A DNA stretch of 64,000 nt, from positions 18,389,483-18,453,482 of the forward strand of contig CM055095.1 of assembly GCA_029204225.1 (NCBI GenBank). Reading direction: 5' to 3'. This document shows, one piece after another, positions 1 through 10,638 of the stretch; position 1 is the first letter of the stretch, and every line of letters begins with the position of its first letter. This DNA comes from Diphasiastrum complanatum (Eukaryota; Streptophyta; Lycopodiopsida; Lycopodiales; Lycopodiaceae). The notes under the pieces were generated by a model that was given only the letters and a program-made list of their open reading frames with translations, was not told the origin of the DNA and made no database searches. The position numbers and the translations under genes are program-made.

Positions 1-354
1 TAGCTTGGTCCTTTTCCCTAAGTTAGCTTCCATGTGTGCTGACCTGCGTGTGGACTGTTATGCAGAAAAATCCGAAGTACCCGGACTTTAAACATAATAT
101 TACACATGAGCGTTTTTGGGTTAAAGGTTGGCTAAACATCCCCTGGGTTAAAGCTAGAGTGGCCACTATGGCATTGGGTCAAATACCGTCTGGTGGTGAA
201 TTGAGACCGCGGTATGGATTTAACCATTTACGGACTGTTGAGCTCTAAGGCTGAGAATAAAGGATGCCTTTGTTGTTGTTCTTCTATCAAAATCTCCAAG
301 GTGAAAAACTTTCTCATATTTCTTAGTAATCGTTATGTGAAATAATTACTCAGG
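1..354. other. Upstream flank of PPR gene; no gene recognised
   Basis: There is a 70-codon open frame at 36-248 with no recognisable domain. An in-frame TAA at 343-345, just before the PPR start at 355, shows that the PPR frame cannot extend upstream without splicing. A pyrimidine-rich stretch ending in TTCTTAG near 325 could be a splice acceptor, which would allow an unseen 5' exon carrying a transit peptide. No promoter was identified. Confidence 0.3.
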
Positions 355-2712
355 ATGCCAAATTTCTTGGGTTATGTTGGGAATGTGAACCAACTATGTC
401 AAGAGGGACGGTTAAGAGAGGCGCTGCATATGGTGGAGCATATGACTCAGCAAAATATTCAAGCTCCAATCAACACCTATGCCTGCCTTTTGAAGGGGTG
501 CACGAGAAGGAAAGCCCTGGTGGAGGGCAAACGAGTGCATGCCATTATTGTCCAAATGGGACTTAATTCAAACATTTATCTAGGGAATACCCTTGTCAAC
601 ATGTATGCCAAGTGCGGTAGCGTGTTGGATGCACGACAAGTATTTGATTCAATGCCTGAACACAATGTGTTTTCATGGACTAATATCATTACAGCATATG
701 CCAATAACGGACAAGGTGAGGAGGCTATCAATCTTTTTCAGCGAATGCAACAGAGAGGCATACCACCAAACAAGGTTGCATTTGTTGTTGTCCTAAAAGC
801 TTGCGCAAGGATCCCTGCCCTGGAACAGGGCAAGCAGCTCCATTCGGACATCATTATAAGAGGCTTTGACTCAGATGTGATTGTAGGCAGCACCCTTGTT
901 GACATGTATGCAAGATTCGGGTGCATAGAGGATGCACGTCAAGTGTTCAACAACATGCATGATCGAGATGTGGTGTCCTGGAATGCGATGATTGCAGGAT
1001 ATGCACGGCATAGGCTTGGCAAGGAGGCCCTTAATCTGTATGAGCAAATGAAACAAGGTGGTGTGCAGTCCAACAATATCACCTATGTTCTTCTCCTAAA
1101 AGCATGTGCCAGCATTGCAGCTATAGAACAGGGCAAGCAGCTCCATTTAGACATGAGTAAAAGCGGCTTTGTGTCGGATGTGATTGTAGAAAATGCCCTT
1201 TTTGACATGTATGCAAAATGTGGATGCATAGAGCAAGCGAGGCAAGTGTTCGACAAAATGCATGAACGTAATGTGGTATCATGGACAGCGATGGTTGCAG
1301 GATATGCGGGGCAAGGGCTTGGCAAGGAGGCTCTTGCTCTGTATGAGCAAATGAAACAGGAAGGTGTGCAGCCCAACAATGTCACGTATGTTGTTCTCCT
1401 GAAAGCATGTGCCAGCACTGCAGCCTTGGAAGTGGGAAAGCAGCTCCATTCAGACATCATCAAAAGGGGCTTCGAGTCGGATGTGATTGTTGGGAGCACC
1501 CTTGTCGACATGTATGCAAAATGCATGTGCATAGAGAATGCTCGGCAGGTGTTCAACAGCATGCATGAAAGGAATGTTGTGTCATGGAATGCAATTATTT
1601 CAGGATATGCACAGCAAGGTCTTGGCAAGGAGGCTCTTGCCCTATATGAGCAAATGAAACAGGAAGGTCTGCAGCCTGACGTCGTCACATATTTGGTACT
1701 CCTGAAAGCATGTGCTAGAACTGCAGCCCTGGAATATGGCAAGCGGCTCCATTTAGACATCATCAAAAGTGGCTTTGAGTTGGATGTTAGTGCAGGGAAC
1801 ACTCTTATTGACATGTATGCCAAGTGTGGGCACATGGAGGATGCATGGAAGGTGTTCAACAACATCCAAGAACGCAATGTGGTGTCATGGACAGCAATAA
1901 TTGCAGCATATGCAGAGCGAGGGCTTGGCAAGGAGGCTCTTGCTCTGTATGAACAAATGAAACAGGAAGGTGTGCAACCCAACAAAGTCACATACATTGT
2001 TCTCCTGAAAGCATGTGCCAGCGTTGCAGCCCTGGAAGTGGGAAGACAGCTCCATTTGGACTTCATCAAAAGGGGCTATGAACTGGATGTGATTGTAGGG
2101 AGCACCCTTATTGACATGTACGCAAAATGTGTATGCATAGAGGATGCACGTCAGGTTTTCAGCAACATGCATGAACGGAATGTGGTGTCATGGACAGCAA
2201 TGATTGCAGGATATGCACAGCATGGACTTGCAAAAGAGGCTCTGAAACTTTTGGAACAAATGCAAAGGGAAAATATCAAGCCTAATGAGGTTACTTATCT
2301 CAGTGTTCTGTCGGCATGCAGCCATTCTGGCCTAGTAGATAAAGGTCATCATCTCTTTAATTCCATGTGTAAAGATCATGCTGTCACACCAACCATGGAT
2401 CACTATGCCTGTATGGTCGATCTTCTGGGCCGTGCAGGGTGCGTAGCTGATGCTGAGGACTTGATCAGGAAAATGCCAATCCAGCCTAATTCTGTGGTAT
2501 GGATGACTTTGCTCAGTGCCGCCAGAAACCATGGCCATGTGGAAATAGGAAAACGTGCCTTTGACTGTGTTATGAAATTGGAACCAGAAAATCCTGCAGC
2601 TTATGTGCTTCTATCAAACATCTATGCAGCCGCTGGTCAAAAGGATGAGTTAGCAAAGATAAGAAAAGAAATGAATGATGCAAGAGTGAAAAAAGTACCT
2701 GGGTGCAGCTAA
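355..2712 (+). CDS. PLS-class pentatricopeptide repeat protein, ends in E-type motifs
   Basis: The 785-residue protein consists almost entirely of PPR motifs in P-L-S order. Six copies of a VVSW(T/N)A(M/I)I-type motif recur exactly every 101 residues (303 bp; sites at 667, 970, 1273, 1576, 1879 and 2182), each followed by a KEAL-LYEQM-type helix and GK-LH-D and DMYAKC segments. The C-terminus has E1/E2-type sequence (LLGRAGCVADAEDLIRKMP, then LLSNIYAAAG) and stops at PGCS, exactly where family members continue WIEV and then a DYW deaminase domain. PLS proteins bind organellar RNA one base per repeat and usually specify C-to-U editing sites in plastids or mitochondria; lacking DYW, this one would need a deaminase supplied in trans. 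The first Met is the only start available, since an in-frame stop precedes it, and no transit peptide is visible, so an upstream exon or N-terminal loss is possible. The frame is intact. Class assignment is firm; the RNA target is unknown. Confidence 0.92.
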   Translation: MPNFLGYVGNVNQLCQEGRLREALHMVEHMTQQNIQAPINTYACLLKGCTRRKALVEGKRVHAIIVQMGLNSNIYLGNTLVNMYAKCGSVLDARQVFDSMPEHNVFSWTNIITAYANNGQGEEAINLFQRMQQRGIPPNKVAFVVVLKACARIPALEQGKQLHSDIIIRGFDSDVIVGSTLVDMYARFGCIEDARQVFNNMHDRDVVSWNAMIAGYARHRLGKEALNLYEQMKQGGVQSNNITYVLLLKACASIAAIEQGKQLHLDMSKSGFVSDVIVENALFDMYAKCGCIEQARQVFDKMHERNVVSWTAMVAGYAGQGLGKEALALYEQMKQEGVQPNNVTYVVLLKACASTAALEVGKQLHSDIIKRGFESDVIVGSTLVDMYAKCMCIENARQVFNSMHERNVVSWNAIISGYAQQGLGKEALALYEQMKQEGLQPDVVTYLVLLKACARTAALEYGKRLHLDIIKSGFELDVSAGNTLIDMYAKCGHMEDAWKVFNNIQERNVVSWTAIIAAYAERGLGKEALALYEQMKQEGVQPNKVTYIVLLKACASVAALEVGRQLHLDFIKRGYELDVIVGSTLIDMYAKCVCIEDARQVFSNMHERNVVSWTAMIAGYAQHGLAKEALKLLEQMQRENIKPNEVTYLSVLSACSHSGLVDKGHHLFNSMCKDHAVTPTMDHYACMVDLLGRAGCVADAEDLIRKMPIQPNSVVWMTLLSAARNHGHVEIGKRAFDCVMKLEPENPAAYVLLSNIYAAAGQKDELAKIRKEMNDARVKKVPGCS

Positions 2713-2997
2713 ATTAAAGCTGGCTGGCAACCAGGTACCATGGCGATTCAGGTCGCCTTGGATTGATTGGTGGGGTTGTGAGCTCTTGTGCTGCATGATG
2801 TGGAGGTTGAGAAAAGGAGAATATTTTGTGTGAACTCAGTGACAATCCAATCATTGCTTTTGGTCTCATCAGCTGGTCTCCTGGGACACCTACCTACATC
2901 TAGCACTCGGATATGTGGTTTGGAACTGGCTATTGAGCTAGTTGCAATTCTACTTCTCAAAAATTTTCCAATCTCCACAAGTTGCAAGAGCTCTTAG
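2713..2997 (+). pseudogene. Decayed E2/DYW domain remnant downstream of PPR stop
   Basis: After the stop codon the family signature continues in pieces. The TAA replaces the expected Trp of GCSWI and is followed by Ile. At 2788 one frame reads LHDVEVEKRRIFCVNS, matching the DYW opening LHDVE-E-K. A second frame then reads IIAFGLISWSPGTP (about 2845-2890), matching the DYW block around IAFGLI--PPGTP. The first frame then gives RICG, the counterpart of RVCG. The segment between PGCS and LHDVE is about 75 nt instead of roughly 200, so part was deleted. No zinc-binding HxE or CxxC deaminase core survives. The family match is visible by eye; functional loss is inferred. Confidence 0.75.
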
Positions 2998-3184
2998 CTG
3001 ATACTCAAGGTGTGTTGATGCCTGTAAACTATGTAGTGTATTTTTTGTTGCTGTGTATAAACTGCTAAGTGCCAGTTCTGAAAGTATCACAATGTGTAAT
3101 TTCACATTTTCACCCAGTTAAAAATGGGAAAAACGTTCCAAAAGGTTGGACAAATCTTCCAAAAGTTAAAGAAAAATGTCAAAT
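2998..3184. other. Spacer, nothing recognised
   Basis: AT-rich sequence between the PPR tail and a copia integrase relic. No motif is recognised. Confidence 0.3.
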
Positions 3185-3574
3185 TTAAGTGTTTTTGGAA
3201 TGGTATTCATGCTTGATAGTTTTTTCATTGGTAAACTGAAGAGAATACAAGCCAAATGGACATTCTCCATTGAAATGATGATGCATATTTGGGCAAGAAA
3301 GTTGCCTTTTGGATCCCATGTGCTTCACAAAACTTAATAAGATCTTTGGAAATACCTCCCGGATCTCAATACCTTGATCTTCTTGTTGATTTAGTTCTCT
3401 GTTGTGCAAGAAAAGTGACAATCTAAGTGTACTAGTTGAAAAGGCTTCTTGGATCTTGATGTAGATCTTGAATATTTGCAAAGCAATGTCTAAATACTCA
3501 ATAAGAAATTGAGGACATGTCACATATACCTTTTGTGAAGTGTTATAAAAAGTTAAGTAGACAAACTTATTCAA
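3185..3574 (-). pseudogene. Copia integrase fragment (relic)
   Basis: The minus-strand 129-codon frame carries a worn copy of the copia integrase segment between the second Asp and the Glu of the DDE triad. FVKHMGSKRQLSCPNMHHHF followed by NGEC corresponds to FC-xHGIKRQLSCPYTPQQNG-xE in intact copia proteins, including the one at 56292-59861. Upstream, FKIYIKIQEAFSTSTLRL matches FK-LVENQLSTKIK-LR. The SDNGGE motif and the glutamate motif are destroyed. No LTR, gag or reverse transcriptase accompanies it. Confidence 0.6.
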
Positions 3575-4858
3575 GTACTATTCCTAAATAGTCAAGATAG
3601 CCGCTAGGGATGTGTGCCCAACTTATCTTTCATTATTGAGCTAGGTGGCCCATAGGTGTCTGCTAACAATAAGGGGAGGACTTTTGGCGAGCTTTTTGAG
3701 GTGAGTTCTTTTTTCACTTGGAATGTGTTTCTCTAAAACTTTTGAAAACTCAACATGATCATTATTGAGATGCTATACCAAAACTGTGCTACTAGATTGA
3801 CTGCCATTGTCAAGAACCTAATACGACACCCAAATAGATGATATCAAATATTTTACCCATCAAACAGAAAGTACACAAATTCACATCAATTATCAAGTGT
3901 TTTGGATATCTCCAGAATACTACTAAGCTGATTTGTGCGCTCATGCACATGCCATTCTAGCTGAGAATCTCATGCATTCTTGGGTTTTGAAGGGTGCTCA
4001 TTACTTCATGTATCTGTTTGCCGGAAATCTGAGACTCCTCTGAGCTTTAAGTTGAAATACAAGCTATCTACACTAGAAATCTAAGAGCTATCTATTCAAG
4101 CTATGAATGAGTGCGCTGTGAACCTGCTGTCTGAGCCAATCCTCTTGAGATCCTCATTTCACTAGAGAAGGCTTTTTGTTGATAGCCATCCAAATCTGCT
4201 GAGTAGAAGTTACTTTACAACTTCATCTATCAAGCTGTGTATGTGGATGTCTTTTGGAAGCTTTTTCCAGTTTGAAAGGAAATTAAGAGCTAAAAGAGAG
4301 TCAAAGCGAGTGAAGAGAGTGTTATCAGAAAGGAAAAGTCTTGCACAATATTTCTAATTTGTTTAGTGCATGGTTTGGAATATGAGTATGAAGTTGTGTT
4401 CGAGTCTGAAAGGAGTGATCGTCAATCCAAAGAGAAATTTTTGTCAATACAAGAAGTAACATATCTAATTACAATGATCCCCTAGATCTATGACGAAAGT
4501 ACCATAGAGAGAAATCCTTAGAAATATATGAGATAGACCATGAGTGTCATGGCTTACATCTCTAGCCCTAGAAGGTATTGTCACGTCATCAAAATTGTTG
4601 GTTAGACAATAGTAGAATTGATAACTCTAGACATCACCATTGGTGTTGTGAGAACGGGTGATCTATATGAAATTGTAAAAGCCATCTATCTTGAGGTTTG
4701 GGGGTCCTCTTTCCAAATCACTCATTGTACACTTATAAATAAGTGATTAAGCCAATTTTGGAAGTGTATTAGCTTGTGGTAGTGTAGGCTAGTGACACTT
4801 GGCTTGATGCTAAAGGATTAGTGACATAGCACCTCTTGATCTCATTTGTCAATTTGGG
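3575..4858. other. No gene recognised
   Basis: About 1.3 kb of AT-rich DNA with only short spurious frames. It may include diverged LTR or leader sequence of the copia relic that follows, but I see no TG...CA boundary to support this. Confidence 0.3.
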
Positions 4859-4962
4859 CCAATCATATTGTGAGGTGCACCAAAATGGTCCAATCATTGT
4901 AAGAGGTGGCATGTAGGAGGTCCAATCAAAGTAAGAGTTGGTATTTCTAGAGGTCCAATCAA
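4859..4962 (+). repeat. Four CCAATCA-containing units of about 32 bp
   Basis: CCAATCA begins at 4859, 4890, 4922 and 4955, a spacing of 31-33 bp, embedded in a degenerate GGTCCAATCA...GTAAGAGGT unit. The array lies about 860 bp upstream of the copia A gag start and could be part of an LTR promoter region; that is inference. Confidence 0.55.
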
Positions 4963-5173
4963 TTTGCTTCATCTCCATTCTCTTGGATCTCGAGCTACTA
5001 TGAGTGGGAGTGAGGATGAGTCCATGCTTAGTTTTTTGTAGCAAGATTAAGGGATAGCAAGCTCCAACACTTAGTTTTTATCTTACATTCTCTCTCTACT
5101 CGAGAGCTCCATGTTGCATTCTCTCTCTACCCAAGAGCAAGCCAAATCTACACAAAGTTTGTCATGGAAAGTA

Positions 5174-5183
5174 TCTGATACCA
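5174..5183 (-). other. Possible copia primer-binding site in minus orientation
   Basis: TCTGATACCA is the reverse complement of TGGTATCAGA, the start of the copia primer-binding site, and is followed at 5184 by TGTG, like the PBS/LTR junctions at 29391 and 60493. It would mark the 5' LTR edge of a minus-strand element whose body is not visible, so it conflicts with the plus orientation of copia A. It may be a leftover from an older insertion. Confidence 0.35.
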
Positions 5184-5818
5184 TGTGTATTTTTCACACG
5201 TGTGAGGACTTCTCAAACAATGTGAATGATCTCCTAACAGTGTGTGATTGCACATAGATCAATCTAGTTTTGGAGGGTGTAGTTGCGTCTCGATTTCTAT
5301 CATAGGGATTTTTGGATCAAGAGGGGTCTAAATCATCTTGATTGGATCCATACTGGTACTATACAGAATTCAATGCTCAGACACGTGTGAGATCAGCCCA
5401 CTTTGACTTAGTGGTGCATCTCCAAGGTTGATCCAAAATTGGAGTATGATAGTATTTGATCAAAAAACTCATATTCTAGCTTGCCAATCTTGTCTAGGTG
5501 CAATCTAGGTGTGATTTTGTGTCCAAAGCCACCTAGATTCATTCAAACCAAGTATATTTGAGTCTTTTGTGGTGTCTTTGAGCTCTTCACACGTGCCAAG
5601 AAGAAGGTGGATCAAAATCTTGTTGTGCTTCATTCTTGAAGTGGAGCTAGATCTAGATTTAGTAAGATTGCCATAGCTATTGAGATTGTACTCTCAAGGT
5701 TGTTGCAAGATCTCAACTTGGTTTTGGTTGGACACCATTATCAAAGCATCTTTTGAGAGAGAAGCAACATTTGTATCTGTTTTTTTAGTTCCATTACAAT
5801 TCAATTTCTCAAGAGATT
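5184..5818. other. Leader or LTR-like sequence before copia A gag
   Basis: No coding frame is recognised. It contains CACACGTGTG at 5195-5204 and ACACGTGTG at 5391, a palindrome that recurs in the LTRs of the other copia elements here. Confidence 0.35.
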
Positions 5819-6451
5819 ATGGCATCCATGGGATCCTTTCTCTTGGAGCAAGGTGAGAGATTGAACACCTCCAACTATTCTATTTGGAAGGTGAGGATGG
5901 AATTAATTTTGATTCTCCAAGATGTGATGGATATTGTACTTGGAATTGAGGACGAGCCTCAAGTACTCCAAGAAGTACAAAGGTACAATATAAGGGCAAG
6001 AATAAATTTCTTCAATGAAGTATTGAGAGAGATTAGTGGTTGCACCTCGGCCAAAGAGGCTTGGGACACCCTCAAAGCCATTTATGAGGCCAAGAACACT
6101 TCTAGATTGCTCACTCTTAGGAACCAAATCTTCCAAAGTTATCAAAAGAGTGATGAGAGTGCCTCAAATTTTATCATGAGAGTAAAGGATCTTCATAGAG
6201 AGCTTGCATGCATAGGTGATCATCTTAAGCAAAGTGAATTAGTTCATGTCATCCTTAATGGATTGAAGGATGAGTTTGAAAACATTGTTCAATCCTATGC
6301 AATCAAGGAGGAGCTTCCAAGTTTGGAGGCACTTCAAGGAGTCCTCATTTTTGAAGAATGTAGGCAAGAGAACAAGCTCTTGAAATTCAACAAGCTTTCA
6401 TTGAAGGATGGTGGAGAGGACAAAGCTTTATTCACCAAGGACAAGCCATAG
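5819..6451 (+). pseudogene. gag: Copia element A: Gag polyprotein N-terminal part
   Basis: This 210-codon frame is the copia Gag of the UBN2 type: an N-terminal LNTSNYSIWKVRMELIL segment, then SAKEAWDTLKAIYEAKNTS, FIMRVKDLHREL and HVILNGLKDEFENIVQSY. Gag forms the virus-like particle that packages the element RNA in the cytoplasm. The frame ends in TAG, after which a basic Lys-rich stretch continues in the same frame (about 6452-6530), so this stop is probably a nonsense mutation. Close relatives lie at 11800-12096 and 47261-47479. Confidence 0.8.
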
Positions 6452-6573
6452 GGGAGGAGCAAAGGACGACAACAACATTTCAAGAAGGACAAGGACAAAG
6501 ACAAAGCCAAGGATGGAGATGAAGACCATTGATCTCAAACTTTAACATCTAATGGGAAATAGAAGAAGATTAA

Positions 6574-7340
6574 GTGCTTCTTTGTGGCAAGAAAGGCCAC
6601 TATGCCTCTAATTGCTTCAAAAAGAAGAACCAATTCAAGCAAGCTAACCTCACTAATGAAAAAGAGAGTGATGCTATTGAGAGTGATAGGGAGGATTCTC
6701 TTATGATGTCTAGTTTTTCTTCCTCTTCTTTCAAGAATGATGATTTGTGGTGGATTGATAGTGGGGCTAGTTCCCATATGTCTAGTTCCAAGAATTCATT
6801 TTCTAGTATCAAGCCTTATGAGGGTGCCAAAAAGTCTATCTATACTGCAAATGATGTTAAGAGTATTATTGAAGGAATATGGAGTATACCTTTGGATGTA
6901 GCATCATCAAAAAAATTGTGTCTCAAAGATGTGCTTTATGTGCCAAAACTAACAAAGAATCTCATTAGTGTTGGTCAATTGTTTGAAAATGGTCTTGATG
7001 TCAAGTTTGATATTGACACATGTATGATCAAGAGTGAGGATGAGGTGATAGCTAGAGGATCTAGATTTGGTAGACTCTACAAAATAGATTCTAGTGAGAG
7101 TACTAACATTTGTGATGTTGCCTACAAGACCAAGATCTCTCAAGAAGATTTGTGGCATAAGAGATTGGGCCATTCCAATTTCAAAGCCATGACATCCATG
7201 GTCAAAGATGGAAAAGTTATTGGATTGCCAAAGACTATATCAAAGGAGCTTTTACCTTGTGTAGCTTGTGCTATTGCTAAGTCTTAATTGAGGCCTTTTC
7301 CAAGATCCAACATCAAGTCTCAACTTCCTTTTGAGCTACT
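6574..7340 (+). pseudogene. pol: Copia element A: zinc knuckle, protease and GAG-pre-integrase region
   Basis: A one-base loss within the zinc knuckle near 6580 shifts the frame; afterwards it reads CGKKGHYASNC, then the aspartic protease motif WWIDSGASSHMSS (catalytic Asp in DSG), DVLYVPKLTKNLISVGQL, and the pre-integrase motif LWHKRLGHSN with a following CVAC. A TAA at 7285-7287 interrupts it, but the same frame continues with LRPFPRSNIKSQLPFELL, typical of the integrase start, to about 7340. There the homology stops and unrelated sequence begins. The integrase core is absent. Confidence 0.75.
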
Positions 7341-7379
7341 ACTCGGGGCCTTGGCATTTTGCAAGTTTCTTTTTTGCCA

Positions 7380-7850
7380 TGATTCAACAAAAAGATAGCA
7401 CATGGTGTGCTATCTTTTTTACGCTACTACTTCAATGTTTTTTATTAAGAATGTGATTTTGGTACATAGTTAAAAATGTATCAAAATACAAAAAATTCAA
7501 ATTCAAATTTTTTTTGCAGCCTCCAAACCTTCTTGTTTTTTTTTCTGGTTAGGCCGTGCATGCCAGCATGCTAGGTTTGGAGACTACATTTTTTTTTTTC
7601 GGGTTGTCAGACCGTACACTCGGCGTGCTAGGTTTGGAGGCTAATTTTATTTTTCCTCATTTCATATAGCACACCAGCATGCTATCTTTAAATGTTACAA
7701 CTTTTTTTTTTTGTGTTGTTTTACTTAGCACGTCGGCTTACTATGTTTGGAGAAATAATGTTTTTACTCAAAATTTGATTCTCAAATGTGTCAAAATAGC
7801 TTTTCTATTTTATAATTTACTCGGCTAGCACACCGGCATGCTAGTGAAAT
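7380..7850. repeat. Cluster of short inverted-repeat modules with T-rich linkers
   Basis: Six variants of a TAGCACACCGGCATGCTA-like module occur about every 55-160 bp: AGCACATGGTGTGCT near 7397, a GCATGCCAGCATGCTAGG form near 7559, CTCGGCGTGCTAGG near 7620, TAGCACACCAGCATGCTA near 7666, TAGCACGTCGGCTTACTA near 7726 and CTAGCACACCGGCATGCTAG near 7824. Most are self-complementary at their ends. Several are followed by TTTGGAG and separated by poly-T runs. The cluster sits exactly where copia A has lost its integrase. Confidence 0.6.
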
Positions 7851-7854
7851 CGGG

Positions 7855-8238
7855 GTCAAGATCAAAGCAACTCATGGAGTTTCATCTATTATCAATCTTG
7901 ATGCTAATCAAGATGTTAAGGGATCGAGGCTTGAGGAGGAGCATCTTTAAGCTATTAGACCAAGAAGATCTATGAGAGAGAGATTCAAACCAAGGAGGCT
8001 CACATATGTGGAGAAAGGCAAGCAAGTGGAGGATGGCACCTCATATCATGCATTTTTCATCTCTCATGATGAGCCAAGCAATGTCCAAGATGCACTCCAA
8101 TCAAAGGAGTGGTATAAAGCCATGTCGAAGGAGTATGAAGCCTTGATTTCTAATCACACTTGGGATCTCGTGGATCCACCCATCAACAAGCATGTTATTG
8201 GATGCAAATGGGTGTTTAGAGTGAAGTACAATTCAGGG
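7855..8238 (+). pseudogene. pol: Copia element A: linker and N-terminal end of reverse transcriptase
   Basis: The Arg-rich linker (RRSMRERFKPRRLTYV) is followed by the start of the copia reverse transcriptase: EPSNVQDALQSKEWYKAMSK, then LISNHTWDLVDPP and CKWVFRVKYNSG. A TAA interrupts the frame near 7950. Homology ends abruptly at about 8238, before the polymerase active site, so element A keeps only gag, protease and about 100 residues of reverse transcriptase. Confidence 0.75.
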
Positions 8239-9015
8239 TACAAGCAGCTCCAACTCCAGATGGAGATTTTTCTGTGAAGTCAAAACCTCCAAAGGTGCAA
8301 AAGCCATCTGTTGCTGCATAGAGGAGTCAAATTTCATATGCATTCCTCCTCTTCTTTGGGATCGTCCGATTTTGTACATATTCGACAACATAAAATTTTT
8401 GCATTCGAGCTATATCTCGTCAATGGTGCGGCACTGTTTGACAACACTAATGACACAACACAAATTATGTCTCATTGTTCTATTCTTGGAGCAAAACATC
8501 AAAGGAGTCAAAGGGAGCCTAATGGCAATGCATGACGTATGGTCCTCAATTTTTGAGAGATATAACGAGAACACGACCCACTTGAGACAGGGCAATGTTT
8601 CAGTTCAAAGGTGAGCCAAACGATATAAGTGCCCGTGTGCACAACAAATTTAAGTTCCTGAAATTATGTTTTGGCGATAGTAAAAAATGCTCAAAAAATT
8701 ATGTGATGTGCAAGTCATCTCACAAAAAAAGAGCAAAGCATTGGAAAGGCATGAACATCATTGGTGAGTCCTTTTCTGCTCCGGATTGGTCAATGTGTTT
8801 ATATCAGCTATCTTATAGCCCCATTGCTAAATGTCGGTGGCCGAAACATTGTATCGATCGACACTCCAAAAAATACAAATCTTACTAAAGCTTATATGGA
8901 GAATATGAAATGTTTGGAATCTGGTTCAGATGGTCAACCTTCTGAAGAATTAGATGATTCCAATACCCGTGTTACATGTGATGTAGATATAGACTTAGAT
9001 ATTGAAGACATGTAG
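8239..9015 (+). pseudogene. Unrecognised coding relic
   Basis: Overlapping short plus-strand frames at 8311-8614, 8595-8888 and 8761-9015 look like one gene broken by frameshifts. Visible stretches are HDVWSSIFERYNENTTHL, ISARVHNKFKFLKL and a strongly acidic C-terminus ending DIDLDIEDM. The first two faintly recall the trihelix/Myb-like proteins of plant Harbinger transposons, but I cannot establish that. AATAAA near 9105 could be a polyadenylation signal. Function unknown. Confidence 0.25.

Positions 9016-10638
<1,623 letters not shown>

Noticed and set aside
1083..2172. Long minus-strand frames opposite the PPR gene
   Set aside because: Antisense shadows of a periodic coding sequence; they repeat every 101 codons as the sense frame does and match nothing.
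7380..7850. CRISPR-like array
   Set aside because: Modules vary in sequence and spacing, the context is a plant genome, and there are no spacers of constant length or associated genes.
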